This document shows, piece after piece, positions 40,473 to 50,983 of a stretch of DNA of 64,000 nucleotides; within the stretch, counting starts at the first letter, position 1; each line of letters begins with the position of its first letter. Below the pieces are notes generated by a model. It was not told where the DNA came from. It was given only the letters and a program-made list of their open reading frames with translations, and did no database searches. The position numbers and the translations under genes are program-made. The stretch lies in the NCBI GenBank assembly GCA_019359125.1, contig JAHHHY010000010.1:62001-126000 (forward strand), given 5' to 3'. This DNA is from Pleurocapsa minor GSE-CHR-MK 17-07R (GTDB lineage: Bacteria > Chloroflexota > Anaerolineae > Aggregatilineales > Phototrophicaceae).

Positions 40473-41471
40473 CTAACGGCTGTTCCCAAACAGGCCGCTG
40501 GGGCGGATGAGCAGCACCAGCACGAGCAGCAGCATGGGCGTGATGCTGGGCAGCGCGGTGAACGCTGTGCCGATGGCGGTATCCTGCGCCACGGTGATGG
40601 CGATGCCCACCAGCAGGCTGCCGACGGCAGTGCCGGCGTAGCTGCCCATGCCGCCCAACACAACTACCGCGATTGCCTGCAGCAGGAACACGTTGCCCAG
40701 CGTGGTCGATGCGCCCAGAAATGGCGCGGCAATCGAGCCACCCAGCGCAGCGACACCACAGCCCAGCGTAAACACCAGCGTGAACACAGCGCGCACGTTG
40801 ATGCCCAGCGCCTGCACCATCTCGCGGTCTTCCACGCCAGCGCGGATGATGATGCCGATGCGCGTGCGCTGCAGGAGCAGGGCGATGGCCACGATCAGGG
40901 CGATGCCCATGCCGACCACAAATAGTCGATACGTGCTGAAGCGCTGGCCAAACAGCTCAAAGAAGCTTTCGCGCACGCCGAACAGTTCGGTCCAGCTGTA
41001 GGGCGTGGTCGTCCAGATCACCTTGATCAGCTCCAGCGCGACAAGCGAGACGCCGAAGGTCAGCACGAGCTGGAAGATTGGCCGGCTGTACAGCGAGCGC
41101 AGCAGGCCGCGCTCCAGCACATAGCCCAGCAGCGACCCGACGGCGACAGCCGCCACCACTGCGACGACAAAGCGCAGATTCGGGTCTGGAATGACGCTGA
41201 TCAGGTCCACCACGCCGCCCGCATGCTGCACGTCGTAGGCCACATATGCGCCCAGCATGAAGTAGCTGCCCTGCGCCAGATTGAGCACATCCATCAGGCC
41301 GAACACAATCGACAATCCGGATGCCACCAGGAACAGCAGCATGCCCTGGAACAGCCCGGACAGCATCGTGATGCCAAAGTCACCGGCGCTGTTGGAGTTC
41401 AGCAGCGCCACGCCGATCAGGAAAACCATAATGCCGATGATCGCGAGAAGTGATGCCCGCCGCCTGACCAT
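40473..41471 (-). CDS. livH: branched-chain amino acid-type ABC permease LivH
   Basis: A 332-residue inner-membrane permease with about eight helices. Typical LivH segments are SGLSIVFGLMDVLNLAQGS near residue 55, GIIIRAGVEDREMVQALGIN (the EAA-like coupling loop) and AIAVVVLGGMGSYAGTAVGS. An N-terminal extension of about 30 hydrophobic residues adds a helix. It starts one base after the LivF stop and ends 41 bases before livM, so all are co-translated. With LivM it forms the pore of a single importer. Confidence 0.93.
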   Translation of the reverse strand: MVRRRASLLAIIGIMVFLIGVALLNSNSAGDFGITMLSGLFQGMLLFLVASGLSIVFGLMDVLNLAQGSYFMLGAYVAYDVQHAGGVVDLISVIPDPNLRFVVAVVAAVAVGSLLGYVLERGLLRSLYSRPIFQLVLTFGVSLVALELIKVIWTTTPYSWTELFGVRESFFELFGQRFSTYRLFVVGMGIALIVAIALLLQRTRIGIIIRAGVEDREMVQALGINVRAVFTLVFTLGCGVAALGGSIAAPFLGASTTLGNVFLLQAIAVVVLGGMGSYAGTAVGSLLVGIAITVAQDTAIGTAFTALPSITPMLLLVLVLLIRPSGLFGNSR

Positions 41472-41472
41472 G

Positions 41473-42177
41473 CTATGCCACCCCCAGATAACGCTGAATC
41501 AGGGCGGGGTCGGACACCAGGTCGTGCATTGTGCCGCGCATGGGGCTGTGTCCTTCTTCAATGATGACGTAGTCCTGCGCCAGCTTGCGCGCCACGCGAA
41601 AGTTCTGCTCCACCAGCAGGACGGAAACCGTGCCCGCCAGCCGCTGAATCGCCACGATGAGCTGGTCGATGATGACCGGGGCAAGGCCTTCGCTGGGCTC
41701 GTCGATCAGCAGCAGGCGATTATCCGGCACCAGGGCACGGGCCATTGCCAGCATCTGCTGCTGGCCGCCGCTCAGATTGCCGCCCGGCAGATCGATCAGG
41801 CGCTGGAGATCAGGGAACAGGTCGAAGATGAATTCGGTTTTGCGCGCCAGATCGCCGCGTTTGCGCTCGGCAAGCTGTAGATTTTCGCGCACCGTCAGCT
41901 CACGGAAGATGGCGCGGTGTTCCGGCACATAGCCGATGCCAAGCTGGGCAATAGCATAGGTCGTCTTCCCGTGAATCGGTTTCCCGTCAAACAGGATGCT
42001 GCCACTTGATGGCGGACGCAGACCCATAATGCTGCGCAGCGTGGTCGTCTTGCCCGCGCCATTGCGCCCCAGCAGCACGGTGATGCCGCCCTGTGGCACG
42101 CTGACGGTAACGCCTTCAAGGATGTGAAACTGACCGATAAAAGTATGGATGTCCTGCACCTCGAGGATGGAGCTCAT
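41473..42177 (-). CDS. livF: ABC transporter ATPase LivF
   Basis: A 234-residue nucleotide-binding subunit. Walker A GRNGAGKTT lies near residue 40, signature GNLSGGQQQMLAMARAL follows, then Walker B LLLIDEPSEGLAP and the H-loop histidine region near LLVEQN. The length and the SEGLAP signature are those of LivF. It energises import by the LivH/LivM pore together with LivG. It overlaps livG by four bases (ATGA). Confidence 0.95.
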   Translation of the reverse strand: MSSILEVQDIHTFIGQFHILEGVTVSVPQGGITVLLGRNGAGKTTTLRSIMGLRPPSSGSILFDGKPIHGKTTYAIAQLGIGYVPEHRAIFRELTVRENLQLAERKRGDLARKTEFIFDLFPDLQRLIDLPGGNLSGGQQQMLAMARALVPDNRLLLIDEPSEGLAPVIIDQLIVAIQRLAGTVSVLLVEQNFRVARKLAQDYVIIEEGHSPMRGTMHDLVSDPALIQRYLGVA

Positions 42178-42953
42178 GCGTCTTCTCCTTTCGGCAGGTC
42201 ATACAGTTCGCCCAGATACACCGACTGCACCGTCTTGTTGGCGGTAATCTGGGCAGGGTCGCCCTCTGCCAGCACGCGCCCCTGGTGCATGACGGTGATG
42301 CGGGTGGAAATATTCATAACCACGCTCATATTGTGTTCCACCATGACGATCGTCTTTTTGCCGAGGTCGCGGATGCGGTCGATGATGGTAATCAGGTCCG
42401 GCACCTGTTCACTGGCCATACCTGCTGTCGGCTCGTCCAGCAGCAGCAGGTCGGGGCTGCTGGCCAGGATCATCGCCAGCTCCAGCTTGCGCTTGCCGCC
42501 GTGGGGCAGCACATTGGCGGGCAGGCTGGCGGCATCGCGCAGGCCGGTCAGTTCCAGAACTTCGTAGGCACGCGCCGTGTACGCGTCGAACGAATCGGCG
42601 CGCCGCAGGATGCGAAAATTGTCTTTTCCAAGCGCCTGGGCAGCCAGGCGGGCATTTTCCAGCACAGACAGATTGGCGAAGATATTGGTGATCTGAAACG
42701 AACGGCCGATGCCCAGGTGGGCGCGCCGATGCACGGGCAGCGACGTGATATCGTTTCCCTTGTAGAAGACCTTGCCGCTGGTCGGGCGATAGCGCCCCGT
42801 CAGCAGGTTGAACAGGGTCGTCTTGCCCGCGCCATTCGGCCCGATGATCGAGTGCATAGTGCCGCGCTCAATCGTGAGCGAGACGTCGTCCACTGCCACC
42901 AGCCCGCCGAATGTTTTGCGCAGACCACGCGCTTCAAGAAGAATATCGGCCAT
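42174..42953 (-). CDS. livG: ABC transporter ATPase LivG
   Basis: A 259-residue nucleotide-binding subunit. Walker A is GPNGAGKTTLFNLLTG, Walker B is LLLLDEPTAGMA and the H-loop is VMVEHNMSVVM. The ABC signature reads LPHGGKRKLELAMIL, a variant of the LSxGQQ form that LivG proteins often show. The long helical insertion (GRSFQITNIFANLSVLENAR) is typical. The ATG at 42953 with GAGGA is preferred over a TTG two codons earlier. It works with LivF and the LivHM pore. Confidence 0.95.
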   Translation of the reverse strand: MADILLEARGLRKTFGGLVAVDDVSLTIERGTMHSIIGPNGAGKTTLFNLLTGRYRPTSGKVFYKGNDITSLPVHRRAHLGIGRSFQITNIFANLSVLENARLAAQALGKDNFRILRRADSFDAYTARAYEVLELTGLRDAASLPANVLPHGGKRKLELAMILASSPDLLLLDEPTAGMASEQVPDLITIIDRIRDLGKKTIVMVEHNMSVVMNISTRITVMHQGRVLAEGDPAQITANKTVQSVYLGELYDLPKGEDA

Positions 42954-43081
42954 AAACAATCCTCAGAACAGGATATTTTTGGTGCTGGAGGCGGCCCGTC
43001 AGAGTCGCCTCCAGCGTACAACGATTCAGCGCCAGCGGGGCGGCCGGGCATTCCGACCGTCCCGCTGGGTGGTGATAAAGA

Positions 43082-44383
43082 TCAGGAACCCATTTCCGCG
43101 ATCATCGCGTTGAATGCTTCGTCCAGCGGCAGGCGCTCGGCAGCGACATCTTCAGCCAGCAGCACCGGCGGGATGATCTGGTTCGCCGGGATGGTGGCGA
43201 GCAGCTCGTAGAAGTTCTGGTCCGGGTCATCCAGATTGGCAAGCTGGGCGATGTACATCGGCACCAGCGCCTGATGATCCGACGGGCGGATGGCGTAAGT
43301 CCCCTTCGGCCCTTCAAAGACCATGCCTTCGAGGACGGGAATCAGGGCTTCGGGCAGTGTGTCGCCTTCAGCATCGGTCACGGCCTGCACCAGCGCCTGG
43401 GCGGTGGCAAAGCTGCATTCGCTGAACAGGTCGGGCACGTCGTTGTAGACGGCTTCGTAGCCAGCGATCAGGGCGTCGTTGATCTCGTTGTCCGGGAACG
43501 AGTAGTGGTACACGATCCACGAAATGTTGCCGATGGTGCTGGGGTCACTGACGGCCACGATGTCGTTCGAGTTGAACGCTGCCACCACGGCCATCTGGTC
43601 CTGCACGCCCAGTTCAGCAATCTGCTGGAACAGGGTCACGGAGCCGTCACCTGCCCAGATGGGCAGCACGGCATCAGCGCCGCTGGAGAGCACCTGCTGC
43701 AGGTAGGGCGTGAAGTCGGTTGTTTCCAGCGGGGCATAGATCGGATCGCTGACGAAGCTGATGCCGGCTGAGGCCAGCACGCTGGCGGCACCAGCCGAGG
43801 CGCGACCGAAGTCGTTATCGACGGCCAGGATGACGAAATTGGTGCCCAGTTCCTGCGTGGCAAACGGGGCGAAGGCCAGGAAGTCCTGGAAGGTGTTGCG
43901 GCACACGCGGAACGTATTCACGTTGAAGTTCGCGCCGGTGATGGCCGGGGACGCGGCAGGCGTGGCAAACAGGATCACGTCCGAGTCCAGCGCGACCTGC
44001 TGGACGCCCGTCATGACGCCGCTGCTGGGCGCGCCCACCAGGATTTCTGCGCCTTCCTGCTCGATCAGCTCACGCGCCTGGCTGGCAGCGGTGTCGGCGT
44101 TGCTGCCGTTGTCGCGCACGATCACTTCGACCGGGCGACCGGCAATCACGACGGCATCAAGAGCAACTTCCATGTCGTTGTTGTATTCGGCCAGGTCGAC
44201 GCCTGCGGCATACAGCAGGCCCAGCTTGAAGCCATATTCCAGCTCATAGCCATAGATGGTCAGCGCGCCAGACTGATCGACCAGCAGGCCAATGACCAGT
44301 GGCTCCTCATCCTGAGCGGATGTGGCCCCGACACCGAAGACGAGAAGCACGATCGCGAGTAACAAGACTACTTTCTTCTTCAT
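43082..44383 (-). CDS. livK: periplasmic-type substrate-binding protein of the Liv importer
   Basis: A 433-residue exported solute-binding protein, longer than Leu/Ile/Val-binding proteins (about 350). Signal peptide MKKKVVLLLAIVLLVFGVGA, cut near TSA-QD. The two-lobed type 1 periplasmic fold follows, with GLLVDQSGALTIYG at the start and GAPSSGVMTGVQQVALDSD in the first lobe. No lipobox Cys is evident, so anchoring is unclear. ATG 44383 opens the signal peptide; the extended frame upstream lacks support. The ligand pocket cannot be read from sequence, but the CoA ligases upstream suggest a carboxylic acid. Confidence 0.9.
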   Translation of the reverse strand: MKKKVVLLLAIVLLVFGVGATSAQDEEPLVIGLLVDQSGALTIYGYELEYGFKLGLLYAAGVDLAEYNNDMEVALDAVVIAGRPVEVIVRDNGSNADTAASQARELIEQEGAEILVGAPSSGVMTGVQQVALDSDVILFATPAASPAITGANFNVNTFRVCRNTFQDFLAFAPFATQELGTNFVILAVDNDFGRASAGAASVLASAGISFVSDPIYAPLETTDFTPYLQQVLSSGADAVLPIWAGDGSVTLFQQIAELGVQDQMAVVAAFNSNDIVAVSDPSTIGNISWIVYHYSFPDNEINDALIAGYEAVYNDVPDLFSECSFATAQALVQAVTDAEGDTLPEALIPVLEGMVFEGPKGTYAIRPSDHQALVPMYIAQLANLDDPDQNFYELLATIPANQIIPPVLLAEDVAAERLPLDEAFNAMIAEMGS

Positions 44384-44434
44384 TTCTTTTCTCCAGAAAT
44401 ACAGCTCACTAAACGGGTAAAACAAGCAAAACGG

Positions 44435-44835
44435 TCACGTCTGCGCCGGAGCGAGGACGACCGCATCACCCACAAGGATAAGCACGCCGTCCTGATTGGT
44501 GACGGTCGTGTGAAACGTCGCGATACGTCGGTCTTCCCGGTACTGGGTCAGCTCGACGGTCGCGGTCACGGTATCGCCGATAAAAACCGGCGCTTTGAAC
44601 TTCATGTCCTGGCCCAGATAGATGGTGCCAGGGCCGGGCAGGTCGTTGCCCAGAATGGCCGAAATCACGCCTGCGGTCAGCATGCCGTGGGCCACCCGCC
44701 GACCGAACACGCTGGCCGCTGCCGCCTCATCATCGAGGTGAATCGAGTTGGTATCGCCGGTAGCCTGCGCGAAGGCGCGGATGTCTTCATCGGTAATCGT
44801 GCGGGTGCGGCTGGCGGTCATGCCGATGTGCAGGG

Positions 44836-44839
<4 letters not shown>
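44435..44839 (-). CDS. MaoC-like (R)-specific enoyl-CoA hydratase
   Basis: A single hot-dog domain of 134 residues. The catalytic Asp and His are in FAQATGDTNSIHLDD, matching PhaJ-type hydratases; RVAHGMLTAGVIS completes the hydratase-2 signature. It adds water to trans-2-enoyl-CoA giving (R)-3-hydroxyacyl-CoA. It starts in the stop of the acyl-CoA ligase gene (ATGA), so ligase and hydratase are made together: the acid is activated, then hydrated. PHA or side-chain degradation is possible. Chain-length preference not visible. Confidence 0.9.
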
Positions 44840-46386
<1,547 letters not shown>

Positions 46387-46398
46387 ATCCCGCGCCTT

Positions 46399-46881
46399 TT
46401 ATTTGAGTGAGACGACCGTTGTCGCCTTGATTTCGTTCAGGACGACGCTGGTCTCTATTTTCTCGATGCCGGGCAGCGTCATCAGTTGTTCGCTGATGAA
46501 ACGCTGCAATGCCTGCCGATCCGCCGTGATGACCTTCAGCAGCAGGTCAAAGGTGCCCACTGTCTGGTAGCACTCCAGGACAGCGCCAGAGGCCATCACG
46601 GCCGCCTGAATCCGCTGAATCTGTTCCAGGCTTTGCTGCTGCAGGCTGATGCGAATGAAGCACATCAGGTCGTAGCCAGCCATTTCGTGATTGACCAGCG
46701 CGACATACTGGCGAATCATCCCGGCGCGTTCCAGTCGTTTGATGCGCTGGAACACGGCCGGTGGCGACAGATACACCTTGCGCGCCAGATCGGCCACGCT
46801 GATGCGCCCATTCACTTGCAGCTCCTCCACGATGACGCGGTCAAGCTGGTCAAACGCGCCATCAAACAGTGTCTTGCCCAT
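46399..46881 (-). CDS. Lrp/AsnC-family transcriptional regulator
   Basis: A 160-residue feast/famine regulator. The winged HTH lies at about residues 10-65 (ISVADLARKVYLSPPAVFQ), followed by the AsnC/RAM ligand domain (about 75-150) with SGAVLECYQTVGTFDLLLKV. Lrp-type proteins form octamers and respond to amino acids or related acids. Being inside the Liv/acyl-CoA operon, it probably regulates that operon and senses its substrate or product. It lies 79 bases after the alpha/beta hydrolase gene. Direct targets are not visible in the sequence. Confidence 0.93.
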   Translation of the reverse strand: MGKTLFDGAFDQLDRVIVEELQVNGRISVADLARKVYLSPPAVFQRIKRLERAGMIRQYVALVNHEMAGYDLMCFIRISLQQQSLEQIQRIQAAVMASGAVLECYQTVGTFDLLLKVITADRQALQRFISEQLMTLPGIEKIETSVVLNEIKATTVVSLK

Positions 46882-46960
46882 GCGCTGCTCTCATCTCTGC
46901 TGCGACTGCCCATTGCTGTCCCTACCAGTATGGCGCAAAGCGCACGAGATGCTTCCTCCG

Positions 46961-48031
46961 TCAGGATGAATGTGCGGCCAGATGGGCATGGAACGCAGCA
47001 TTGAAGGCCTCAGGCTTTTCGATATACGGCGTGTGGCCGGTTTCCGCCAGCACGATTTCCTGATACTGGCCGCCATTGGCCTGGTAAGCATCCAGCACGT
47101 AACGCGTCTGGCTGACCATCGGCTGAGACGGGAACACGTCCGCGCCCGGCCAGCCGGGAACCGCGCCAAATGCGCCCAGCGTGCCCATGTCGAACAACGA
47201 GGTATCGCTGACGATCTGGTCGTCTGCGCCGCGAATCCACAGCACGGCTGGCTTGACTGCGATGCGCGTGACCGCCATCACGTCGCCGGCATACAGCGGC
47301 GCCAGCGCGTTGGCCGGGCCGAACTTTCCGGGTGCCAGCCCCGGCCAGTTGGCCGAGGGCACGGAATCGCCGGGATACTCCTGCGGGCCGACGTGCTCAG
47401 ACAGCAGCGACGAGAGCAGTTCTTCCTCACGGACGGCCTTGAACGGCGGCTTCCAGTAGAAGCTGTTCATGACGACGCGCGGGGAGGCCTGCGGATTATC
47501 AGAGCCGCGTTCCCCGGCCGCCATCATCTGGGTGAAGGTCGGATTGACGATGCCGCCGCCGCTGCCCGCGCCGTCGGCATAGCACATTTCGCCATTTGCG
47601 CCCTTGCTGCCGCCGAAGCCAAACGGTGAGCCAGGTGCCGCCAGCGTCACGCTGATGATGCGTTCGGGGGCGTCTGCCATCATGCGCCAGATGACCGAGC
47701 CGCCCATGCTGTGTCCGACGACGTGCGCGCGTTTGATCTGGAGTGCATCCAGCAGGGCAAACGCATCATCGGCCAGGTCGCCCATGCCGCGCGTCGCGTC
47801 GATCTTTTTGGCGCGGTCTGCGTCGCCATAGCCGCGCTGGTCCGGGGCGATACCGCGATAGCCAGCCGGCAGCGCCAGCATGGTTTCTTCCCAGTAAGTG
47901 GCAGACGAGGCGTTGCCGTGGATGAACAGCACCGGGATGCCGTCCTCCGGGCCGCTGAACAGCACGCGGGTGGTGATGCGGGCGCTGGTAATTGCACTTG
48001 CGGTAATGCCGGGCAAAACAGGAATACTCAT
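46961..48031 (-). CDS. alpha/beta-hydrolase-fold hydrolase
   Basis: A 356-residue soluble hydrolase. The oxyanion region is FIHGNASSATYWEE, the nucleophile Ser is in VVGHSMGGSVIW, the acid Asp lies in LWIRGADDQIV, and the His in AETGHTPYIEKP. Family members cleave esters, thioesters or lactones, or hydrolyse C-C bonds. An insertion (about residues 155-250) caps the active site. In the operon it could open a lactone or release an acid before the ligases act. No signal peptide. The reaction remains unknown. Confidence 0.88.
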   Translation of the reverse strand: MSIPVLPGITASAITSARITTRVLFSGPEDGIPVLFIHGNASSATYWEETMLALPAGYRGIAPDQRGYGDADRAKKIDATRGMGDLADDAFALLDALQIKRAHVVGHSMGGSVIWRMMADAPERIISVTLAAPGSPFGFGGSKGANGEMCYADGAGSGGGIVNPTFTQMMAAGERGSDNPQASPRVVMNSFYWKPPFKAVREEELLSSLLSEHVGPQEYPGDSVPSANWPGLAPGKFGPANALAPLYAGDVMAVTRIAVKPAVLWIRGADDQIVSDTSLFDMGTLGAFGAVPGWPGADVFPSQPMVSQTRYVLDAYQANGGQYQEIVLAETGHTPYIEKPEAFNAAFHAHLAAHSS

Positions 48032-48065
48032 TCAGAAATTCTCCAGAACATTCTATTTCGGACGT

Positions 48066-49628
48066 TTAAGAAGGCTGCCTGACGAACAGGGTGCGTAATT
48101 CGCGCTTGAGGACCTTGCCGGCGGCATTGCGCGGCAGGGCCTCGATAAATTCGACCTGTTTGGGTACTTTGAAGCGCGCCAGATTTGTCTGGCAGTAGGC
48201 GATAATGACAGACGAATCGAGCGTGACGCCTGGTTTCGTGACGACGACGGCCAGCCCGCATTCGCCCCATTTTGCATCGGGAATCCCGATCACGGCGGCC
48301 TCGGCCACGCCCTCGATCTGATACAGAATCTGCTCGACTTCGGCCGGGTATACATTTTCGCCGCCGCTGATGTACATGTCTTTGTAGCGATCGACGATGT
48401 AGATACAGCCTTCCTCGTCGATGGTGCCGGCGTCCCCGGAATGCAGCCAGCGCTGGCCGTGCGCATCGGTGGTGAAGCTTTCTGCGTTGGCATCCGGCCG
48501 CTGCCAGTAGCCGGGCGTCACATTCGGCCCGGCAATCACGACTTCGCCCACTTCGCCCGCTGCCACATCGGTGAAGTCGTCGCGCACGACGCGCACACGG
48601 GTGTGCTGGAGCGGCTTGCCCACACTCGTTGGCTTGGCGAGCGCGCGGCGCTTGTCGGTCAGGAAGACGGTCGGGCTGGTTTCGGTCATGCCAAAGCCAA
48701 GCTGGATGACGATGCCGCGCCGGGCATACGTTTCCAGCACGGGAACGGGCATGGGTGCGCCGCCGCAACCCCATGAATGCACGCGGGACAAATCGGCCGC
48801 CTCGAAGTCTGCGTGCTGGCTGAGGAACAGATAGATCGACGGGACGCCGAACATGTGCGTCACCCGGGTGTCTGGATCCGACAGCACCTCAAGCGTGCGG
48901 CCAGCATCAAACTGGCGGGCGATGATATTGGTTCCGCCCAAATGCAGCACCGGATTGGCATACAGGTTCAGCCCGCCAATATGAAACGTGGGCAGCACGC
49001 AGTAGAACACGCTGTCGTGGCTCAGCCCGGTGGGTGTGGTCATGTTCACGGCATTCCACAGCATCATGCCGTGGGTAATCAGTACGCCTTTCGGACGGCC
49101 GGTGGTGCCCGCCGTGTACATAATCATCATCGGATCATCATGCGAGGCCAGCGGGCTCATGCCGACGCGCAGGCTGGTCTGTACGAGGGCATCCTCATAG
49201 GCGGGGGCATCGTCTGCCGGGGCAGCACCGAAGTCCAGCCGCAGCCGCTGCGTCAGGCCGGGCACGAGCAGTCCGGGGATGCGCGGGGCAAATTCGCCGT
49301 CATACACGATGCCCAGCGCGCCAGCATCGCCCAGGATGAAGCGCAGCTCCTGCTCCGCCAGCCGCCAGTTGAGCGGCAGCATCATCGCGCCCAGCTTGCT
49401 GCACGCGTACTGAAGTTCGAAGTAATCGGTGGAATTTTTGGCAAGAATGGCGATGCGGTCGCCCGGCTGAACGCCCCACGCCTCGCGCAGATAGCCCGCC
49501 AGCCGCGCTGCGCGGTCGTTCATCTGCGCGTAGGTGAACTGCCGCCCGGTGGCCTCATCGACCATCGCCAGTTTGTCGGGCGTGCGGTCTGCGTGAAACG
49601 CAATCCAGTCGGACGCGAGAATGGGCAT
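48066..49628 (-). CDS. acyl-CoA ligase/synthetase (ANL superfamily), second
   Basis: A 520-residue ligase related to but distinct from the first: the P-loop is MYTAGTTGRPKGVLI near residue 170, A5 is GMTETSPTVF, and the C-terminal catalytic Lys is in NAAGKVLKRELRT. It activates an acid with ATP and CoA. Being second in the operon, 6 bases after the KAS III-like gene, it may load the acyl donor for that enzyme, with the first ligase serving the hydratase branch. Substrate specificity cannot be read. Confidence 0.92.
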   Translation of the reverse strand: MPILASDWIAFHADRTPDKLAMVDEATGRQFTYAQMNDRAARLAGYLREAWGVQPGDRIAILAKNSTDYFELQYACSKLGAMMLPLNWRLAEQELRFILGDAGALGIVYDGEFAPRIPGLLVPGLTQRLRLDFGAAPADDAPAYEDALVQTSLRVGMSPLASHDDPMMIMYTAGTTGRPKGVLITHGMMLWNAVNMTTPTGLSHDSVFYCVLPTFHIGGLNLYANPVLHLGGTNIIARQFDAGRTLEVLSDPDTRVTHMFGVPSIYLFLSQHADFEAADLSRVHSWGCGGAPMPVPVLETYARRGIVIQLGFGMTETSPTVFLTDKRRALAKPTSVGKPLQHTRVRVVRDDFTDVAAGEVGEVVIAGPNVTPGYWQRPDANAESFTTDAHGQRWLHSGDAGTIDEEGCIYIVDRYKDMYISGGENVYPAEVEQILYQIEGVAEAAVIGIPDAKWGECGLAVVVTKPGVTLDSSVIIAYCQTNLARFKVPKQVEFIEALPRNAAGKVLKRELRTLFVRQPS

Positions 49629-49634
49629 CGTCGG

Positions 49635-50642
49635 CTATTCTCCCCAGCGCAGGGCGACTGCGCTCCAGGTGTAGCCCGTTCCGGCGCCCGCCAGCACCAC
49701 CAGGTCGCCAGGCGCAATTTTTCCCTGCTCCAGGCCAAGCTGGAGCGCCAGCACCTGATCGACGCTCTGCACGTGGCCGTAATGGTCCAGATAGACCGAT
49801 TGTTCGGGCGTCAGGCCGAGCGCGGCCAGAATCTCGTAGAAGAACGATTTCTTCATGTGGGTGAGGCCGAGAAAGCGCACATCCGACAGCGCTGCGCCGC
49901 TCTGCTGCACTGCTTCCTGTACGACGCGCACGAAATTGGGCAGCGACACCTGTCCCAGTCGGTCGGCCATATACGCGCCATCGGTGACATCCAGCCGACC
50001 GGAGACCTCGCCGACGACGGGCGCATCACCGGCAGCGACTGCGTCCTGCGTAAGCACGACGGTTTCCGAAAGCGTGCCGTCGGTGATGGCGGATGCGCCG
50101 AGGATCTGATTGCGGCGGGCATCGCGTTCGAGCAGCAGCGCGCCGCCGCCCGACCCGAAGTTGAACATGAAGCGTGAGCGTTCGTTAGTGAAATTGATCA
50201 GGTCGTTTTCGCGGCTGCCAGCGGCCAGCAGCACGTAGCGCAGGCGTGGATCGGCGGCCATCAGGGCGCGTGCCGTGTTCAGCGCGATCGGTGCGCCGGC
50301 ACACAGGGCATACATCTCAAACGCATAGGCGTTGGTCGCGCCGACGCTCTGCATGATTTTCGCTGCTGCATTCCAGACGAGATGATCTTTGTGTTCGCTG
50401 CCGTGGGAGATAACCAGGCCGATATCGAGCGGGTCAATGCCAGCCTGGTCGATGGCAGCCTGCGCGGCCACTGAGGCCATGTGGGTGACGGTGTCGTGCG
50501 CGTCGGCGATATGGCGCTGCACAATGCCCATCTTGTCGCGCAGCACGGCCGCGGGAATGCCGGTGATGACGGCAAGCTCATCGGCGGTCTGGATACGGCT
50601 GGGGAAATAGGTGCCAAACCCGGCAATGCCAACAGAAACCAT
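49635..50642 (-). CDS. 3-oxoacyl-ACP/CoA synthase III-like (thiolase fold) enzyme
   Basis: A 335-residue thiolase-fold protein of the FabH/OleA/PqsD family. The nucleophile is C114 in EMYALCAGAPIAL, and the first His is H262 in LGLTHMKKSFF. Where FabH has Asn (DKYGNTS), this protein reads DHYGHVQSVD with H290, which alters the decarboxylation site. This may mean transacylation without decarboxylation, as in some acyltransferase branches. It is the first gene of the operon, so it probably has a specialised job rather than fatty-acid initiation. It lies divergent from the exported protein gene at 50984. Confidence 0.85.
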   Translation of the reverse strand: MVSVGIAGFGTYFPSRIQTADELAVITGIPAAVLRDKMGIVQRHIADAHDTVTHMASVAAQAAIDQAGIDPLDIGLVISHGSEHKDHLVWNAAAKIMQSVGATNAYAFEMYALCAGAPIALNTARALMAADPRLRYVLLAAGSRENDLINFTNERSRFMFNFGSGGGALLLERDARRNQILGASAITDGTLSETVVLTQDAVAAGDAPVVGEVSGRLDVTDGAYMADRLGQVSLPNFVRVVQEAVQQSGAALSDVRFLGLTHMKKSFFYEILAALGLTPEQSVYLDHYGHVQSVDQVLALQLGLEQGKIAPGDLVVLAGAGTGYTWSAVALRWGE

Positions 50643-50983
50643 AAGTCCAGCCTGATCATCTGCAAATAATGAATCGTTGATGCGACGCTAAATCTATTCT
50701 TCAGGGTCTCGCCAAGCCGACAGTATGAATGACAGCGCGCAAACCCGCGATACCCTCAAACGAATTGCAGGCGTCGGGCTGAACAACACAAAATAATCGA
50801 AAGCGCGCAGGGGAGGGGCGAAAGCCAGATAATGTGCCGACCTGAGCCTCTGTGTTCTCACAATGTTGCACCCGGATTTCTGCGACGCTGGTTTTGCAGG
50901 GTACGCCGGGCAAAAGCCCATGACAAGAACTTAATAAATTACGTTATAATTCAGCAATCGAATCGAACCGGTGTTGACGGGAG
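50643..50983. other. 341-base divergent gap between KAS III operon and secreted protein
   Basis: No gene is supported. The right end contains a promoter for the plus-strand gene (described separately). The rest shows no repeat, RNA or terminator signal that I can recognise. The promoter of the minus-strand operon must also lie here, but no clear -10/-35 pair was found. Confidence 0.6.
50920..50950 (+). promoter_or_regulatory. candidate promoter of the exported FG-GAP-like protein gene
   Basis: ATGACA (50920-50925), a 19-bp A+T-rich spacer and a perfect TATAAT (50945-50950), 33 bases before the start codon. Five of six and six of six matches, with a spacer two bases longer than optimal. Confidence 0.5.
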
